From Prochlorococcus sp. scB243_495D8 (GTDB lineage Bacteria; Cyanobacteriota; Cyanobacteriia; PCC-6307; Cyanobiaceae): 64,000 bases of DNA. Each line of letters opens with the position of its first letter. The first letter of the stretch is position 1. This document shows, one piece after another, positions 39,495 through 47,985 of this stretch. Position numbers and translations under genes: made by a program. The DNA is taken from contig JFLT01000015.1 of the NCBI GenBank assembly GCA_000634195.1, forward strand, positions 62,001 to 126,000. The letters are read 5' to 3'. The notes beneath the pieces were generated by a model, which ran no database searches, was not told the DNA's origin, and saw only the letters and a program-made list of their open reading frames with translations.

Positions 39495-40127
39495 TTACCA
39501 CTCTAGAGACTTGGATACAATTGGAAAGCATTGTTTGAAAATCGACTTGCAATTTTTGGCGATAGACTTGTGTTCTTTTTGGGTACCGTGAGCTGATCTT
39601 AAATGAATGTAATGTATCCAAGATCTGCAGGATCCAGACATATAGATTCTTGTTGGAGTTGCTAATGGTAAAACAAATCTTGCACATTCTTTGGCTACCC
39701 CTTCAGCAAGTAAATCTTCATACAATTCTGAAGCAGCCTTAAAGTGTAAACCAATTTTTTCATTAAATCTTTTTTTTAACTCATCAGGGAGATCAGGAAT
39801 TGAATTTTGCCTGTTTTTAAAATCTTGACGCCTTAACTCTGGTAAAGGAATATTACCCAATTGAGAACTATCTGCATATCTCTGTGAAAATTCCTGGAAA
39901 GTAAATGATCTATGTCTTAAAATTTGGGCAGCAATTCCTCTGTTAGTTTCTATTTGCAAGGTCATAAATGACTGTTCAAAAACACTCCAATGTTCATTTT
40001 TAATGCAATAACTCAATAATTTCGAATAGTCTTCATTTTCCTGATTTTTTGGATTACTAACTCTTGCAATGTAAGCCATTGTTTTTTCTGCATCGGGAGT
40101 TAGCGAAATTAGTTCGACTTTACTCAT
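39495..40127 (-). CDS. thyX: FAD-dependent thymidylate synthase
   Basis: Makes dTMP using FAD and methylene-tetrahydrofolate. ThyX is the alternative to ThyA. The 210-residue protein has the signature RHRSFTFQEFSQRY and LATPTRIYMSGSCRSWIHYI near the C-terminus, the latter carrying the substrate-activating arginine region. ATG 40127 is chosen; an in-frame TTG five codons upstream would overlap dcd. It follows dcd with a 1-base gap, a sensible pairing since Dcd makes dUTP, the precursor of dUMP. Confidence 0.95.
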   Translation of the reverse strand: MSKVELISLTPDAEKTMAYIARVSNPKNQENEDYSKLLSYCIKNEHWSVFEQSFMTLQIETNRGIAAQILRHRSFTFQEFSQRYADSSQLGNIPLPELRRQDFKNRQNSIPDLPDELKKRFNEKIGLHFKAASELYEDLLAEGVAKECARFVLPLATPTRIYMSGSCRSWIHYIHLRSAHGTQKEHKSIAKNCKSIFKQCFPIVSKSLEW

Positions 40128-40128
40128 T

Positions 40129-40722
40129 TTAGATTTTTGCAAGAGTTACTTTTTCTGGTTGGTTTTGATATTTACCTTTTCTATCTTCATAGGTTGTAGA
40201 GCACGGATCACCTTCAAAAAAGAGTAGTTGGCAAATACCCTCTTCAGCATAAATTCTGCAATCTGCACCTGAACTATTACTAAACTCTAAAGTTAGATGA
40301 CCTTCCCACCCTGCCTCTGCGGGCGTTGTATTAACAATAATTCCAAGCCTTGCGTATGTACTTTTACCTATACAGATAACAGTAATATTTTCTGGCACTT
40401 TCATCTTTTCTAAAGCAACTCCTAAACCATAGGAGTGAGCAGGGAGAATAAAAAAATCTCCATCTTTATCATGGTGAAGAGCAGTTTTCTCTAAATTATC
40501 AGGATTAAACTTTTTAGGGTTCATTACAGTCCCAGGGATATGTCTGAAAATTAGAAATTCTTTTGATGAAAGTCTTAAATCATAGCCATAAGAGGAACAA
40601 CCATAGCTCAAAACTGGCTTTTGTTTATTGTCAGGGTTAAGATGTCTCACCAAATTTGGTTGAAAGGGTTTAATCATACCTTCCGAAGCTTTTTGATTTA
40701 TCCAGAGATCATTTTTTAGCAT
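40129..40722 (-). CDS. dcd: dCTP deaminase
   Basis: Converts dCTP to dUTP for dTMP synthesis. The 197-residue trimeric dUTPase-fold protein has SYGCSSYGYDLRLS, the active-site region GKSTYARLGIIVNTTPAEAGWEGHLTLEF in overlapping motifs, and EGICQLLFF. The catalytic glutamate lies in AGWEGHLTLE. It sits between the CobO-like gene and thyX, all on the minus strand with gaps under 5 bases, so a three-gene operon is likely. Confidence 0.95.
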   Translation of the reverse strand: MLKNDLWINQKASEGMIKPFQPNLVRHLNPDNKQKPVLSYGCSSYGYDLRLSSKEFLIFRHIPGTVMNPKKFNPDNLEKTALHHDKDGDFFILPAHSYGLGVALEKMKVPENITVICIGKSTYARLGIIVNTTPAEAGWEGHLTLEFSNSSGADCRIYAEEGICQLLFFEGDPCSTTYEDRKGKYQNQPEKVTLAKI

Positions 40723-40726
40723 TGTT

Positions 40727-41308
40727 TTATGAGCGAAGTTCAGTAATTTGATTAGCCATTAATAATAAATCTTTAGGAATATCTGTACCAGTAAGGATTA
40801 CATCTCCTGATATAAATCGGTTTTCAAGTGTTGAAATCAAATCATCTTTTTCGATAATTTTCATTTCAATAGCTAAAAAAATTTCATCAAGTATGATTTG
40901 ATCCTTCTCTCCAGACTGTAGTTCTCTTTTACAAAAATTCCATAATTCATTAGTAGATTCATAAATAGATTTTTTTAAATTTTTATCATTTTCAATTGCT
41001 TCAGAATTATATTGATCAAAGGAATGTGATGATCTTACCCACGTTAAATTACCGCATAGCTTTACTGCATTATCAACTCCTTGCTTAACCCCTCCTTTCA
41101 TAAATTGTACTAGTAGTACTCTCCTGCCAAGAGCAGCATTTCTTAAAGAGTCTCTTATTATAGAAGTGTAGCTACCTCTATATGAAGATTGATAGATTTG
41201 AATTTGCCCGTTTTGTGAAAATTTTTTTACGTTAATTTTGTTAGCAGTATTTGTTTTTACAACATCAAGATTTCTTTTGGAATAAATATGAGATGAACTA
41301 ATTACCAT
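40727..41308 (-). CDS. CobO/BtuR-like protein with degenerate P-loop
   Basis: A 193-residue protein that follows the CobO (cob(I)alamin adenosyltransferase) pattern. It has GRRVLLVQFMKGG after the first helix, IILDEIFLAIEMKIIEKDDLI in the LDE segment, and the closing VILTGTDIPKDLLLMANQITEL. The nucleotide-binding loop expected after the first strand (GDGKGKTTAA in CobO) reads YQSSYRGSYTS (residues 39-49), so the invariant Gly-Lys-Thr is missing. The N-terminal 30 residues are polar and also unusual. It may have lost adenosyltransferase activity or use a different nucleotide geometry. It is the first gene of the dcd-thyX operon. Confidence 0.75.
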   Translation of the reverse strand: MVISSSHIYSKRNLDVVKTNTANKINVKKFSQNGQIQIYQSSYRGSYTSIIRDSLRNAALGRRVLLVQFMKGGVKQGVDNAVKLCGNLTWVRSSHSFDQYNSEAIENDKNLKKSIYESTNELWNFCKRELQSGEKDQIILDEIFLAIEMKIIEKDDLISTLENRFISGDVILTGTDIPKDLLLMANQITELRS

Positions 41309-41445
41309 TATTTAAATTCTTTCTACATGCAGTATAATTAGAATGTATTGACACTGCATATAGTGTAATTTTACTTAAAAAAGGGTTAAGCAATTTGAAA
41401 CTGAGTGAAAAAGGCTTCTTGATATTCTGATAAGAATTGAAAATT

Positions 41446-41459
41446 GTTACTGTTGATAC
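41446..41459 (+). promoter_or_regulatory. NtcA box upstream of ntcA (autoregulation)
   Basis: GTT-N8-TAC, one mismatch from the GTA-N8-TAC consensus, is followed after exactly 22 bases by TAAATT (41482-41487). This matches the TAN3T -10 element and the spacing of class II NtcA-activated promoters. The predicted transcript would start about 14 bases before the ntcA ATG. Confidence 0.6.
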
Positions 41460-41507
41460 AAGATATTTTAGGGTGTCTTCTTAAATTTTTTAATAGTCAA
41501 GATATTT

Positions 41508-42242
41508 ATGATACCTGTTTCCCGAGGATTCAACCGCTTTAGTTCGCAACATTCCGGACAAAGTAAAATTAACTCAGTTGGAGAACGTTTTCCAATCAAT
41601 AGAACTTTAATGGAAGTAATTAAAGGTCTAGACGGTGCAAGCACAGAAATGGTTGAGAGATCTAAAACAATATTTTTCCCTGGAGATCCTGCTGAAAGGG
41701 TTTATCTCATAAGAAGAGGAGCAGTAAGACTATCAAGAGTTTATGAGTCAGGTGAAGAAATAACTGTTGCTCTTTTAAGAGAGAATAGTCTCTTTGGTGT
41801 TTTATCTCTTTTGACAGGTCATAGATCCGATCGTTTTTACCATGCAATAGCATTCACAAGAGTTGAAATGATAACAGCACCAGCAAATTCTGTTTTAAGA
41901 GCTATAGAGGAAGATGCATCAGTAGGACTTTTACTTTTACAGGGGCTTTCAAGTAGGATCCTGCAAACTGAAACTATGATAGAAACTCTTACACATAGAG
42001 ATATGTCTTCTCGTTTAGTAAGTTTTTTAATGGTCCTTTGTAGAGACTTTGGAGTTGCAGGAGAAAAAGGTATTACGATAGATCTAAGGCTTTCACATCA
42101 GGCAATTGCTGAAGCTATTGGTTCTACAAGAGTAACAATTACAAGATTATTAGGAGATTTAAAGGATTCAGGGCTTCTTAATATTGAAAGAAAAAAGATC
42201 ACAGTTTTCGATCCAATTGCTCTTGCAAAAAGATTTAATTGA
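41508..42242 (+). CDS. ntcA: Global nitrogen regulator NtcA
   Basis: A CRP/FNR-family activator that senses 2-oxoglutarate and drives nitrogen-assimilation genes. The 244-residue protein has the cyclic-nucleotide-type beta roll ([21 protein letters not shown], here in short motifs [12 protein letters not shown] and [14 protein letters not shown]). The C-terminal helix-turn-helix [24 protein letters not shown] is characteristic of NtcA. The ATG lies about 50 bases below a near-consensus NtcA box. A DUF3084 gene follows after 21 bases. Confidence 0.97.
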   Translation: MIPVSRGFNRFSSQHSGQSKINSVGERFPINRTLMEVIKGLDGASTEMVERSKTIFFPGDPAERVYLIRRGAVRLSRVYESGEEITVALLRENSLFGVLSLLTGHRSDRFYHAIAFTRVEMITAPANSVLRAIEEDASVGLLLLQGLSSRILQTETMIETLTHRDMSSRLVSFLMVLCRDFGVAGEKGITIDLRLSHQAIAEAIGSTRVTITRLLGDLKDSGLLNIERKKITVFDPIALAKRFN

Positions 42243-42263
42243 TTCATCATAAATTATGATGTA

Positions 42264-43247
42264 TTGAGTATATGCAAAATTGTGGCTTGGATTTTAATTG
42301 TTTTTTTAATATTTCTAGGGGGATTAATAGCGCCATTTGGTGATATTCTTGGAACGAAGATTGGTAAAGCAAGATTTAGCATCTTAAAATTAAGACCGAA
42401 AAAAACAGCCACTATAATAACTATCATCACTGGAGGGTTTATAAGTTCAATTTCAATAGGGTTACTGATTTTAGTAAGTGAAGAATTTAGACAAAGACTG
42501 TTTGTTGATATTCCTTTTTTGCAAAAAACTTTAGATGAAAGTAAAAAGGCTTTAATCCCTCTACAGGAAGAACGAAAGGAACTTGAAGGTAAAATTATTC
42601 AAAAAGAAAAGGAGTTAAATCAATTAAAAAATAATATTAAAGAGTTTAGGAGAGGAAATATTGTTATTAAAAGAGGACAAACTTTATTTATAGCTGAAAT
42701 CAACCCTAGCTCAAATCTAAAACCTGAATTTACAAAAATCTATAACGAAGCTGATAAATTTGTTAGGAAAATTGTTATTCCAATTAACAAAGAGGCAAAT
42801 AACATTCTTTTGTGGAGACCTAGTGATTTAACAAAAATTCAGAGCATAGCTGCTAAAGGTGGTAACTGGATTTTACTAATCAAATCCGCAACAAATGTTT
42901 TAAAAGGTGATAATTATGTTTTTGTTTATCCTGATTTATTAGAGAATAAATTTATAGTCAAAAAAGGGGATGTTATTACAAGTTCAATTCTTGCAGAAAG
43001 TGATTTAAATCTTAAATCAATAAATTCAAAAATTAAATCATTACTCAGAGAAACAAGGGATGAAATTAAGTCAAAAGGATCACAAGTTAGTGAAATCAAA
43101 ACAAATGGAAATTTTGTAAAAAAAATTCGAGACTTTCTTCAAGAGAATCAAAATGTCAAGTTTAAGTTAGAAGTAGTATCTTTGAGAGATAGTAAAACGA
43201 TTGAACCCATAGTCGTTGAAATCAATATTTTAAAAATTGCATCTTAA
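42264..43247 (+). CDS. DUF3084 membrane protein
   Basis: A 327-residue cyanobacterial protein with two N-terminal membrane helices (about 5-25 and 50-72), a TKIGKARFSILKLRPKKTA loop between them, then a coiled coil (about 85-128) and a soluble C-terminal region. The IAPFGDILGTKIGKARFS block is the hallmark of DUF3084. Function is unknown. The TTG start is the only one that keeps the first helix intact. The next gene begins directly after its stop. Confidence 0.85.
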   Translation: MSICKIVAWILIVFLIFLGGLIAPFGDILGTKIGKARFSILKLRPKKTATIITIITGGFISSISIGLLILVSEEFRQRLFVDIPFLQKTLDESKKALIPLQEERKELEGKIIQKEKELNQLKNNIKEFRRGNIVIKRGQTLFIAEINPSSNLKPEFTKIYNEADKFVRKIVIPINKEANNILLWRPSDLTKIQSIAAKGGNWILLIKSATNVLKGDNYVFVYPDLLENKFIVKKGDVITSSILAESDLNLKSINSKIKSLLRETRDEIKSKGSQVSEIKTNGNFVKKIRDFLQENQNVKFKLEVVSLRDSKTIEPIVVEINILKIAS

Positions 43248-43685
43248 ATGCCCAGAGTTATAACTATTGATCCAGGGAAAAGTAAATGCGGCTTAGTATT
43301 AGCCGATATAAGTGAAAAAAAAGTTTATATAGCGATTATTCTTAAAAGTGAGTTAATTAAAAATTATGTAAAAAATTTAATTGCCGCTGAGGATATATCA
43401 CAAATAATTATTGGCAATGGTACTACCAGTAGTGAAATTAGAGAAAAACTATATTTTTTTAAAAAAGAAATAATAACTTTCGAGGAAAAAAATACCACCT
43501 TCAGGGCTAAAGCAAGATATTTTGAACTTTTCCCAATTAGAGGTCTGAAGTTTTTAATGCCTAGAGAGGTTTTTATCCTTAATAAACACCTTGATGCGAT
43601 ATCAGCTTTGATAATTTTAGAGGATTATTCCAAAACGAAGTTTACTTTGAATCAAAATATAGATTTTAAAACTTGGCAGAAATAG
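43248..43685 (+). CDS. RNase H-fold (RuvC/YqgF-like) protein
   Basis: A 145-residue protein opening with VITIDPGKSKCGLVLAD, the first strand of RuvC- and YqgF-type RNase H-fold nucleases, with Asp7 in the catalytic position. IIIGNGTTSSEIR and the acidic ITFEEKNTTFRAKARYFEL follow, and LDAISALIIL supplies the last carboxylate. It may be a resolvase-like or pre-rRNA-processing nuclease; which one cannot be decided by eye. It abuts the DUF3084 gene (0-base gap) and overlaps the convergent DUF3146 gene by 20 bases. Confidence 0.78.
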   Translation: MPRVITIDPGKSKCGLVLADISEKKVYIAIILKSELIKNYVKNLIAAEDISQIIIGNGTTSSEIREKLYFFKKEIITFEEKNTTFRAKARYFELFPIRGLKFLMPREVFILNKHLDAISALIILEDYSKTKFTLNQNIDFKTWQK

Positions 43686-43923
43686 TGAACTTGTATTCTT
43701 GCCCTGTTTCAAGTTCATAATCTTTTTTCAATAAAAATCTCAATAAGGCATCCTCAATTAATGCTCTTCCCAGAGGTGGATTTACTTTTAAAAGACCTTT
43801 ATTAAAGGAGTATGTAAAAGTCCATTTAAATTGACTAGCTTCCACAACCCCCTGTATTTGCTTCTTTGAGAAGCAATATTCTTTAACACTTACATTTGCT
43901 ATAGTTTCAGGCTTTGAACGCAT
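43666..43923 (-). CDS. DUF3146 cyanobacterial protein
   Basis: An 85-residue soluble protein with the DUF3146 pattern VKEYCFSKKQIQGVVEASQFKWTF and LGRALIEDALLRFLLKKDYELETG, quoted as short motifs. Predicted alpha/beta, no membrane segment. Function unknown. It follows pth by 3 bases, so the two are likely cotranscribed. Confidence 0.8.
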   Translation of the reverse strand: MRSKPETIANVSVKEYCFSKKQIQGVVEASQFKWTFTYSFNKGLLKVNPPLGRALIEDALLRFLLKKDYELETGQEYKFTISAKF

Positions 43924-43926
43924 TTC

Positions 43927-44529
43927 TTAAAGTTGGTCTTTGTCAAAAGAATTTAATTCGTTAATTATATAATCTTCTTTTTTATTATTTAGTTTTTCAA
44001 TAGATTCGATTACTTTCTTGTACACTTTATCTAATATTAATTTCTCTTCTGCAGAAATATTTCCTAATACATGTGAAATGGTATTGAAATTATTTTTTCC
44101 TTTTATTAGTGGAGGTGACCCTATACCAATTCTTATTCTTTTAAAGTTTTGTGTCTGTAATTGTTCAATGATGCTTTTTAGCCCGTTATGTCCCCCTGAG
44201 CTTCCTTTTCTTCTAAATCTTATTTTTCCAAGGGGAAGATCTTTATCATCGACTATTATGAAAACCTGATCTAAATTAATTTTGTACCAATCAACTATTG
44301 CTCGGACAGCATCACCACTGTTATTCATAAATGTATTTGGTAAAAATAATCTGAAAGTAGAATCATTGATTTTAAATTCTGAACAGTAACTTTTAAGCTT
44401 ATCTTTTAGTAAAAAATTTGAATTATATTTTTTCGAGAGATTTTCAAGCAGTAAAAAACCTATATTATGTCTATTTTTTGAGTATTTTTTCCCAGGATTT
44501 CCTAATCCAATTAAAAATATTTCTTTCAT
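43927..44529 (-). CDS. pth: Peptidyl-tRNA hydrolase
   Basis: Releases tRNA from drop-off peptidyl-tRNA. The 200-residue protein has GLGNPGKKYSKNRHNIGF with the catalytic His, the FMNNSGDAV motif, the VDDKDLPLGKIR strand with the conserved Asp, and GSSGGHNGLKSI. The start is ATG at 44529. The 137-base gap above contains the psbH terminator. Confidence 0.96.
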   Translation of the reverse strand: MKEIFLIGLGNPGKKYSKNRHNIGFLLLENLSKKYNSNFLLKDKLKSYCSEFKINDSTFRLFLPNTFMNNSGDAVRAIVDWYKINLDQVFIIVDDKDLPLGKIRFRRKGSSGGHNGLKSIIEQLQTQNFKRIRIGIGSPPLIKGKNNFNTISHVLGNISAEEKLILDKVYKKVIESIEKLNNKKEDYIINELNSFDKDQL

Positions 44530-44607
44530 TGTTTATTTCTAAAACTCTTTTTTGAGAATTATGAATATATACAAACTATAACTAAATAAATAAAAACAAA
44601 AACTTAA

Positions 44608-44648
44608 AAAAGTTATTTGGCAATTTTCAAATTAACCAAATAACTTTT
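44608..44648 (-). terminator. Probable psbH terminator hairpin
   Basis: The 13-base arms AAAAGTTATTTGG (44608-44620) and CCAAATAACTTTT (44636-44648) are exact complements around a 15-base loop, 18 bases after the psbH stop. The minus strand downstream is T-rich. The stem is AT-rich and the loop is long, so termination is likely but not certain. Confidence 0.6.
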
Positions 44649-44666
44649 CGAAAAAATTTCTGAAAT

Positions 44667-44867
44667 TTAGTTTCCGTTCCAATCTACTGAGAAACCTTGT
44701 AGTAGCAAGGATTGGTTATAAATTTGTAGAAGAATAACCAAGAAAACTAAAAGTAGTAGACCAATTACTGTCATGACAGGAACTGCTCCCCAACCAGGGA
44801 CAACTTTTCCCTGACCTGAATTGCCAATTGCTTTTAAAAGACTTCCCAATGCTGTTTTTTGACCCAT
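44667..44867 (-). CDS. psbH: Photosystem II protein PsbH
   Basis: A 66-residue single-helix PSII subunit near CP47, needed for stable QB-site function and dimer assembly. It shows [20 protein letters not shown], then [21 protein letters not shown] as the membrane span and a short lumenal tail. The plant phosphorylated N-terminal extension is absent, as usual in cyanobacteria. It diverges from psbN across an 80-base promoter region. Confidence 0.97.
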
Positions 44868-44947
44868 GTTAAATTCACAAAATCGAATATTATTTCGCTA
44901 TTGTATAAGAACTCATACATAAATTGTTTACAAACTTAGCAAAATTG

Positions 44948-45100
44948 ATGCAAACTTTATCATCAGCTCCTGATCCTGCAGTTTCTATAGCTGTAACAAT
45001 TCTGGCTTTACTTTTAGCTTTGACCGGTTTTGGTCTTTGGACTGCTTTTGGTCCTAAAGCAGCAAAGCTTACTGATCCTTGGGATGATCATGATGATTAA
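44948..45100 (+). CDS. psbN: PsbN, PSII assembly protein
   Basis: A 50-residue single-span thylakoid protein: MQTLSSAPDPAVSIAVTILA begins the N-terminus and membrane helix, LTGFGLWTAFGPKAAKL follows, and LTDPWDDHDD is the tail. Plastid PsbN is an assembly and repair factor rather than a PSII subunit. Location on the strand opposite psbH matches the plastid arrangement. The ATG is at 44948 and the stop at 45098-45100. Confidence 0.95.
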   Translation: MQTLSSAPDPAVSIAVTILALLLALTGFGLWTAFGPKAAKLTDPWDDHDD

Positions 45101-45209
45101 TTAATCATGAAAGTATTTCAAAATTTACCAAAAATACAAAAAGTAAACAATTAACCATAGTTTAACTATAAATTTAATAGGATATAAATCTCTCAGCACT
45201 AGTAATTCC

Positions 45210-45338
45210 ATGCTCGCTTTAAAAATTTCTGTTTACACCATCGTCTTTTTCTTTGTAGGAATATTTCTTTTCGGATTTTTAGCAAGTGATCCTACTAGAA
45301 CCCCAAACAGAAAAGATCTAGAAAGTCCTCAAGATTAA
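45210..45338 (+). CDS. psbI: Photosystem II reaction centre protein PsbI
   Basis: A 42-residue single-helix subunit at the D1/CP43 side. The sequence begins [19 protein letters not shown], continues [17 protein letters not shown] and ends ESPQD. It lies 109 bases after psbN on the same strand and 22 bases before the LptD-like gene. Confidence 0.96.
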
Positions 45339-45360
45339 TATTTTTAATTAAATTTTAAAA

Positions 45361-47361
45361 TTGATTATAGGTATATCGAAAAAAATAATATTTTTATCTT
45401 TTCTTTTTATTAATTTCATTCAGCCATCAAAATCAGCTGAATTATCAAAAATTAATAAAAATATTAATAATACGAATTTAAAAAATTTTTCAAATACAAA
45501 TATCTTACAAATCACTTCAAATTCTTGTAATAATACCTTGTGTAGTGATTTTGATGAGAGTAATGATTATTTGGAATTTTTAAAGAAAAGAACAGATTCA
45601 CTCTTGATTGCTAGAGCAGAAAATCAACAACAGTTAACAATACAATCGGATACACAGTCCGAAATAAATGATGTTATTTATGCAGAGGGCAATGTATCTG
45701 TTGCTTACAGAGGCAAGCTCCTCAATGCTGATAAATTAATATATGACAAATTAAATAAAAAATTTGTAGCAAAAGGAAATATAACATTCATATTAGGAGA
45801 TCAAATCTTTAGAGTTTCAGAACTTGAATACAGCTTTATTAGTGAAAAAGGTTATCTATTAAATGTTAAGGGCGTTATCAATACCAATACTTTGCTTGAT
45901 GACATATCTTCAAATTTCAGTTTATCAGATTCTAAAAAGTTAGAAAATTTAATTGATCTAAAAAAAAAGGAAGTTTTAAATACTCCTTATAATGTACAGA
46001 ATTGGTTGTTTTTTACAGAAAAAATGACTATAGATGGCGATAAATGGAGAAGTAAGAAGGCTATATTTAGTAATGATTTACTTGAATTAAAACAAGTAAA
46101 ATTAGCAATAAATTCATTAGAAGTTTTTCCTATTAATGAAAAACTTAGATTTAAATCTTCATTAAATTATTTAATCCTTGACGAAAAAGTATCAATCCCC
46201 TTTTGGTTAGGTAGTAGAAATTTTGATTTTAAAGATGTTCAACCTGCAAATACATGGAACTTTGGATATGAAAATTTAGATAAGGATGGATATTTTATCG
46301 GGAGGAGAATTAACTCAATAGATATAAATGATGATTTTGTGATTGATTTAGAACCTCAATTTTTGATTCAACGCTCACTCAAAGGCCATACAAAAAGTTT
46401 TGTAAAAAAGGGAGAATCAATAACTTCAGATAGGGTTAAGAGAAATTCAAGTTTTGAAGATTATTTTGCTCTAAAATCCCAGATAAATGGCACAATAAAA
46501 AATTGGGATTTAGAAATAGAAAAGAATTTAAATTCTCTTGATTTGAATAAATTTTCAGATGCATTTAGATTTAAATCTGAATTGAGTAAAGAAATTGATT
46601 TATTAGATTCAGAATGGGAAAAAAGTTTTTATGGAATTTATCGAGAGAGGGTTTGGAATGGTTCATTAGGTCAAGCAGAAATTTACTCTGGTTATGGTTC
46701 AAAATTGCAAAAAGAAAATACTTGGGTTACTGATGGCATTAAAAAGTCAGAATTTTTATCATTAGGTTTGGCCAATATAACAGCCGAGGCTTTAAGTACT
46801 AATAATCTTGTAACTAACCTGAAGGGTAATTTGTTTTATTCTCTTGACCAGAAATTTCCAATTATTATTCTAAATCCTAATAAGAAATTTATTGATATTT
46901 CATATAAGTATATTCCTGAACCAATCACAAAAGGCTTAAGTCTTGATACAAGATTAGAAGCATCATATTCTTTCTATGAAAATGGAGATCATCAAGAATA
47001 TTTTGGGATAGGGATAGGCCCAGAATTAATATTTGGTAATTTTAAAAATAAAACTTTTGACTACACTCGTATAAGTCTTTTACCTTTCTATAAATTTGAT
47101 AGTGGCGAAAGTGTTTTTAAGTTTGATCATAATTATGAGGACTTCACCTTAAATATTTCTTATGATCAGCAATTATATGGACCAGTTATTCTCAAAAGTT
47201 TTGGGATTTTGAACTTAACAAACGATTCAAATAATTATGGTAAATTTATAGATTCTAAAATTTCTTTAAATTGGAAAAAAAGATCCTATGAAGTTGGTAT
47301 TTTTTATCAACCTCATAATCAATCGGGAGGTATTTCTTTTGGTCTCTTTGGATTTAAATAG
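45361..47361 (+). CDS. LptD-like outer membrane protein (OstA domain plus DUF3769)
   Basis: A 666-residue protein with a signal peptide (about 1-27, ending near SKSA). An OstA/LptA-type jelly-roll repeat occupies about 95-165, with VIYAEGNVSVAYRGKLLNAD and FVAKGNITFILGDQIF. A long C-terminal beta-strand-rich region follows, ending in the aromatic SGGISFGLFGFK typical of outer membrane barrels. This arrangement is that of the cyanobacterial LptD homologue that inserts lipopolysaccharide into the outer membrane. The start is TTG. Its stop abuts the convergent leuD stop with no spacer. Confidence 0.82.
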   Translation: MIIGISKKIIFLSFLFINFIQPSKSAELSKINKNINNTNLKNFSNTNILQITSNSCNNTLCSDFDESNDYLEFLKKRTDSLLIARAENQQQLTIQSDTQSEINDVIYAEGNVSVAYRGKLLNADKLIYDKLNKKFVAKGNITFILGDQIFRVSELEYSFISEKGYLLNVKGVINTNTLLDDISSNFSLSDSKKLENLIDLKKKEVLNTPYNVQNWLFFTEKMTIDGDKWRSKKAIFSNDLLELKQVKLAINSLEVFPINEKLRFKSSLNYLILDEKVSIPFWLGSRNFDFKDVQPANTWNFGYENLDKDGYFIGRRINSIDINDDFVIDLEPQFLIQRSLKGHTKSFVKKGESITSDRVKRNSSFEDYFALKSQINGTIKNWDLEIEKNLNSLDLNKFSDAFRFKSELSKEIDLLDSEWEKSFYGIYRERVWNGSLGQAEIYSGYGSKLQKENTWVTDGIKKSEFLSLGLANITAEALSTNNLVTNLKGNLFYSLDQKFPIIILNPNKKFIDISYKYIPEPITKGLSLDTRLEASYSFYENGDHQEYFGIGIGPELIFGNFKNKTFDYTRISLLPFYKFDSGESVFKFDHNYEDFTLNISYDQQLYGPVILKSFGILNLTNDSNNYGKFIDSKISLNWKKRSYEVGIFYQPHNQSGGISFGLFGFK

Positions 47362-47985
47362 TCATAACAATTTAGTATTAAATTTTATATAAGGTAGTTG
47401 GGTTAATTTCTTTTCTATTAAATTTCCATTCTCAAGTAGTGTTGAAGTAGCATCCCATTCCCCGGACAAAAACATTTTTCTTGAGCTTTCCTTAATATCA
47501 AGATGGAAATTTAAATCTTTTGATTTTGCTAAAGATTTTTTCAGATCAATTTCTAAAAATAAATATTTATCATTTTTATTTTTTTGAATTTTATGTATTA
47601 ATTCTTTCGCAAGCGTAAAACATGGAATTCCAATTGCTATACAATTACTATAGAAAATATCAGCGAAACTCTCCCCTATAATTGCTTTTATACCCCATCT
47701 TAGGAGTGCTTGGGGAGCATGCTCTCTACTGGAACCACATCCGAAATTACTATTTACAACAAGTATTGAGGCATTTTTGTTTTCCTCTAGATCAAAAGGA
47801 TGCTTTCCATTTAAATTTTTTCTATCATCTGCAAAAACAGATTCACCCAATGAATCAAAGTTAACACACTTCAAGAAACGTGCTGGAATTATTCGATCTG
47901 TATCTATGTCGTTACCAATTAAGGAGATACATTGCCCGTTTATTTGTATAATTTGTCCAATTGGTGGGTTAAACTCGGATTTCAT
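47362..47985 (-). CDS. leuD: 3-isopropylmalate dehydratase small subunit
   Basis: Swivel-domain subunit of isopropylmalate isomerase in leucine synthesis. The 207 residues carry IGNDIDTDRIIPARFL and the FGCGSSREHAPQAL substrate loop. Its ATG overlaps the leuC stop by one base, so translation is coupled. The stop is directly adjacent to that of the LptD-like gene. Confidence 0.95.
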   Translation of the reverse strand: MKSEFNPPIGQIIQINGQCISLIGNDIDTDRIIPARFLKCVNFDSLGESVFADDRKNLNGKHPFDLEENKNASILVVNSNFGCGSSREHAPQALLRWGIKAIIGESFADIFYSNCIAIGIPCFTLAKELIHKIQKNKNDKYLFLEIDLKKSLAKSKDLNFHLDIKESSRKMFLSGEWDATSTLLENGNLIEKKLTQLPYIKFNTKLL

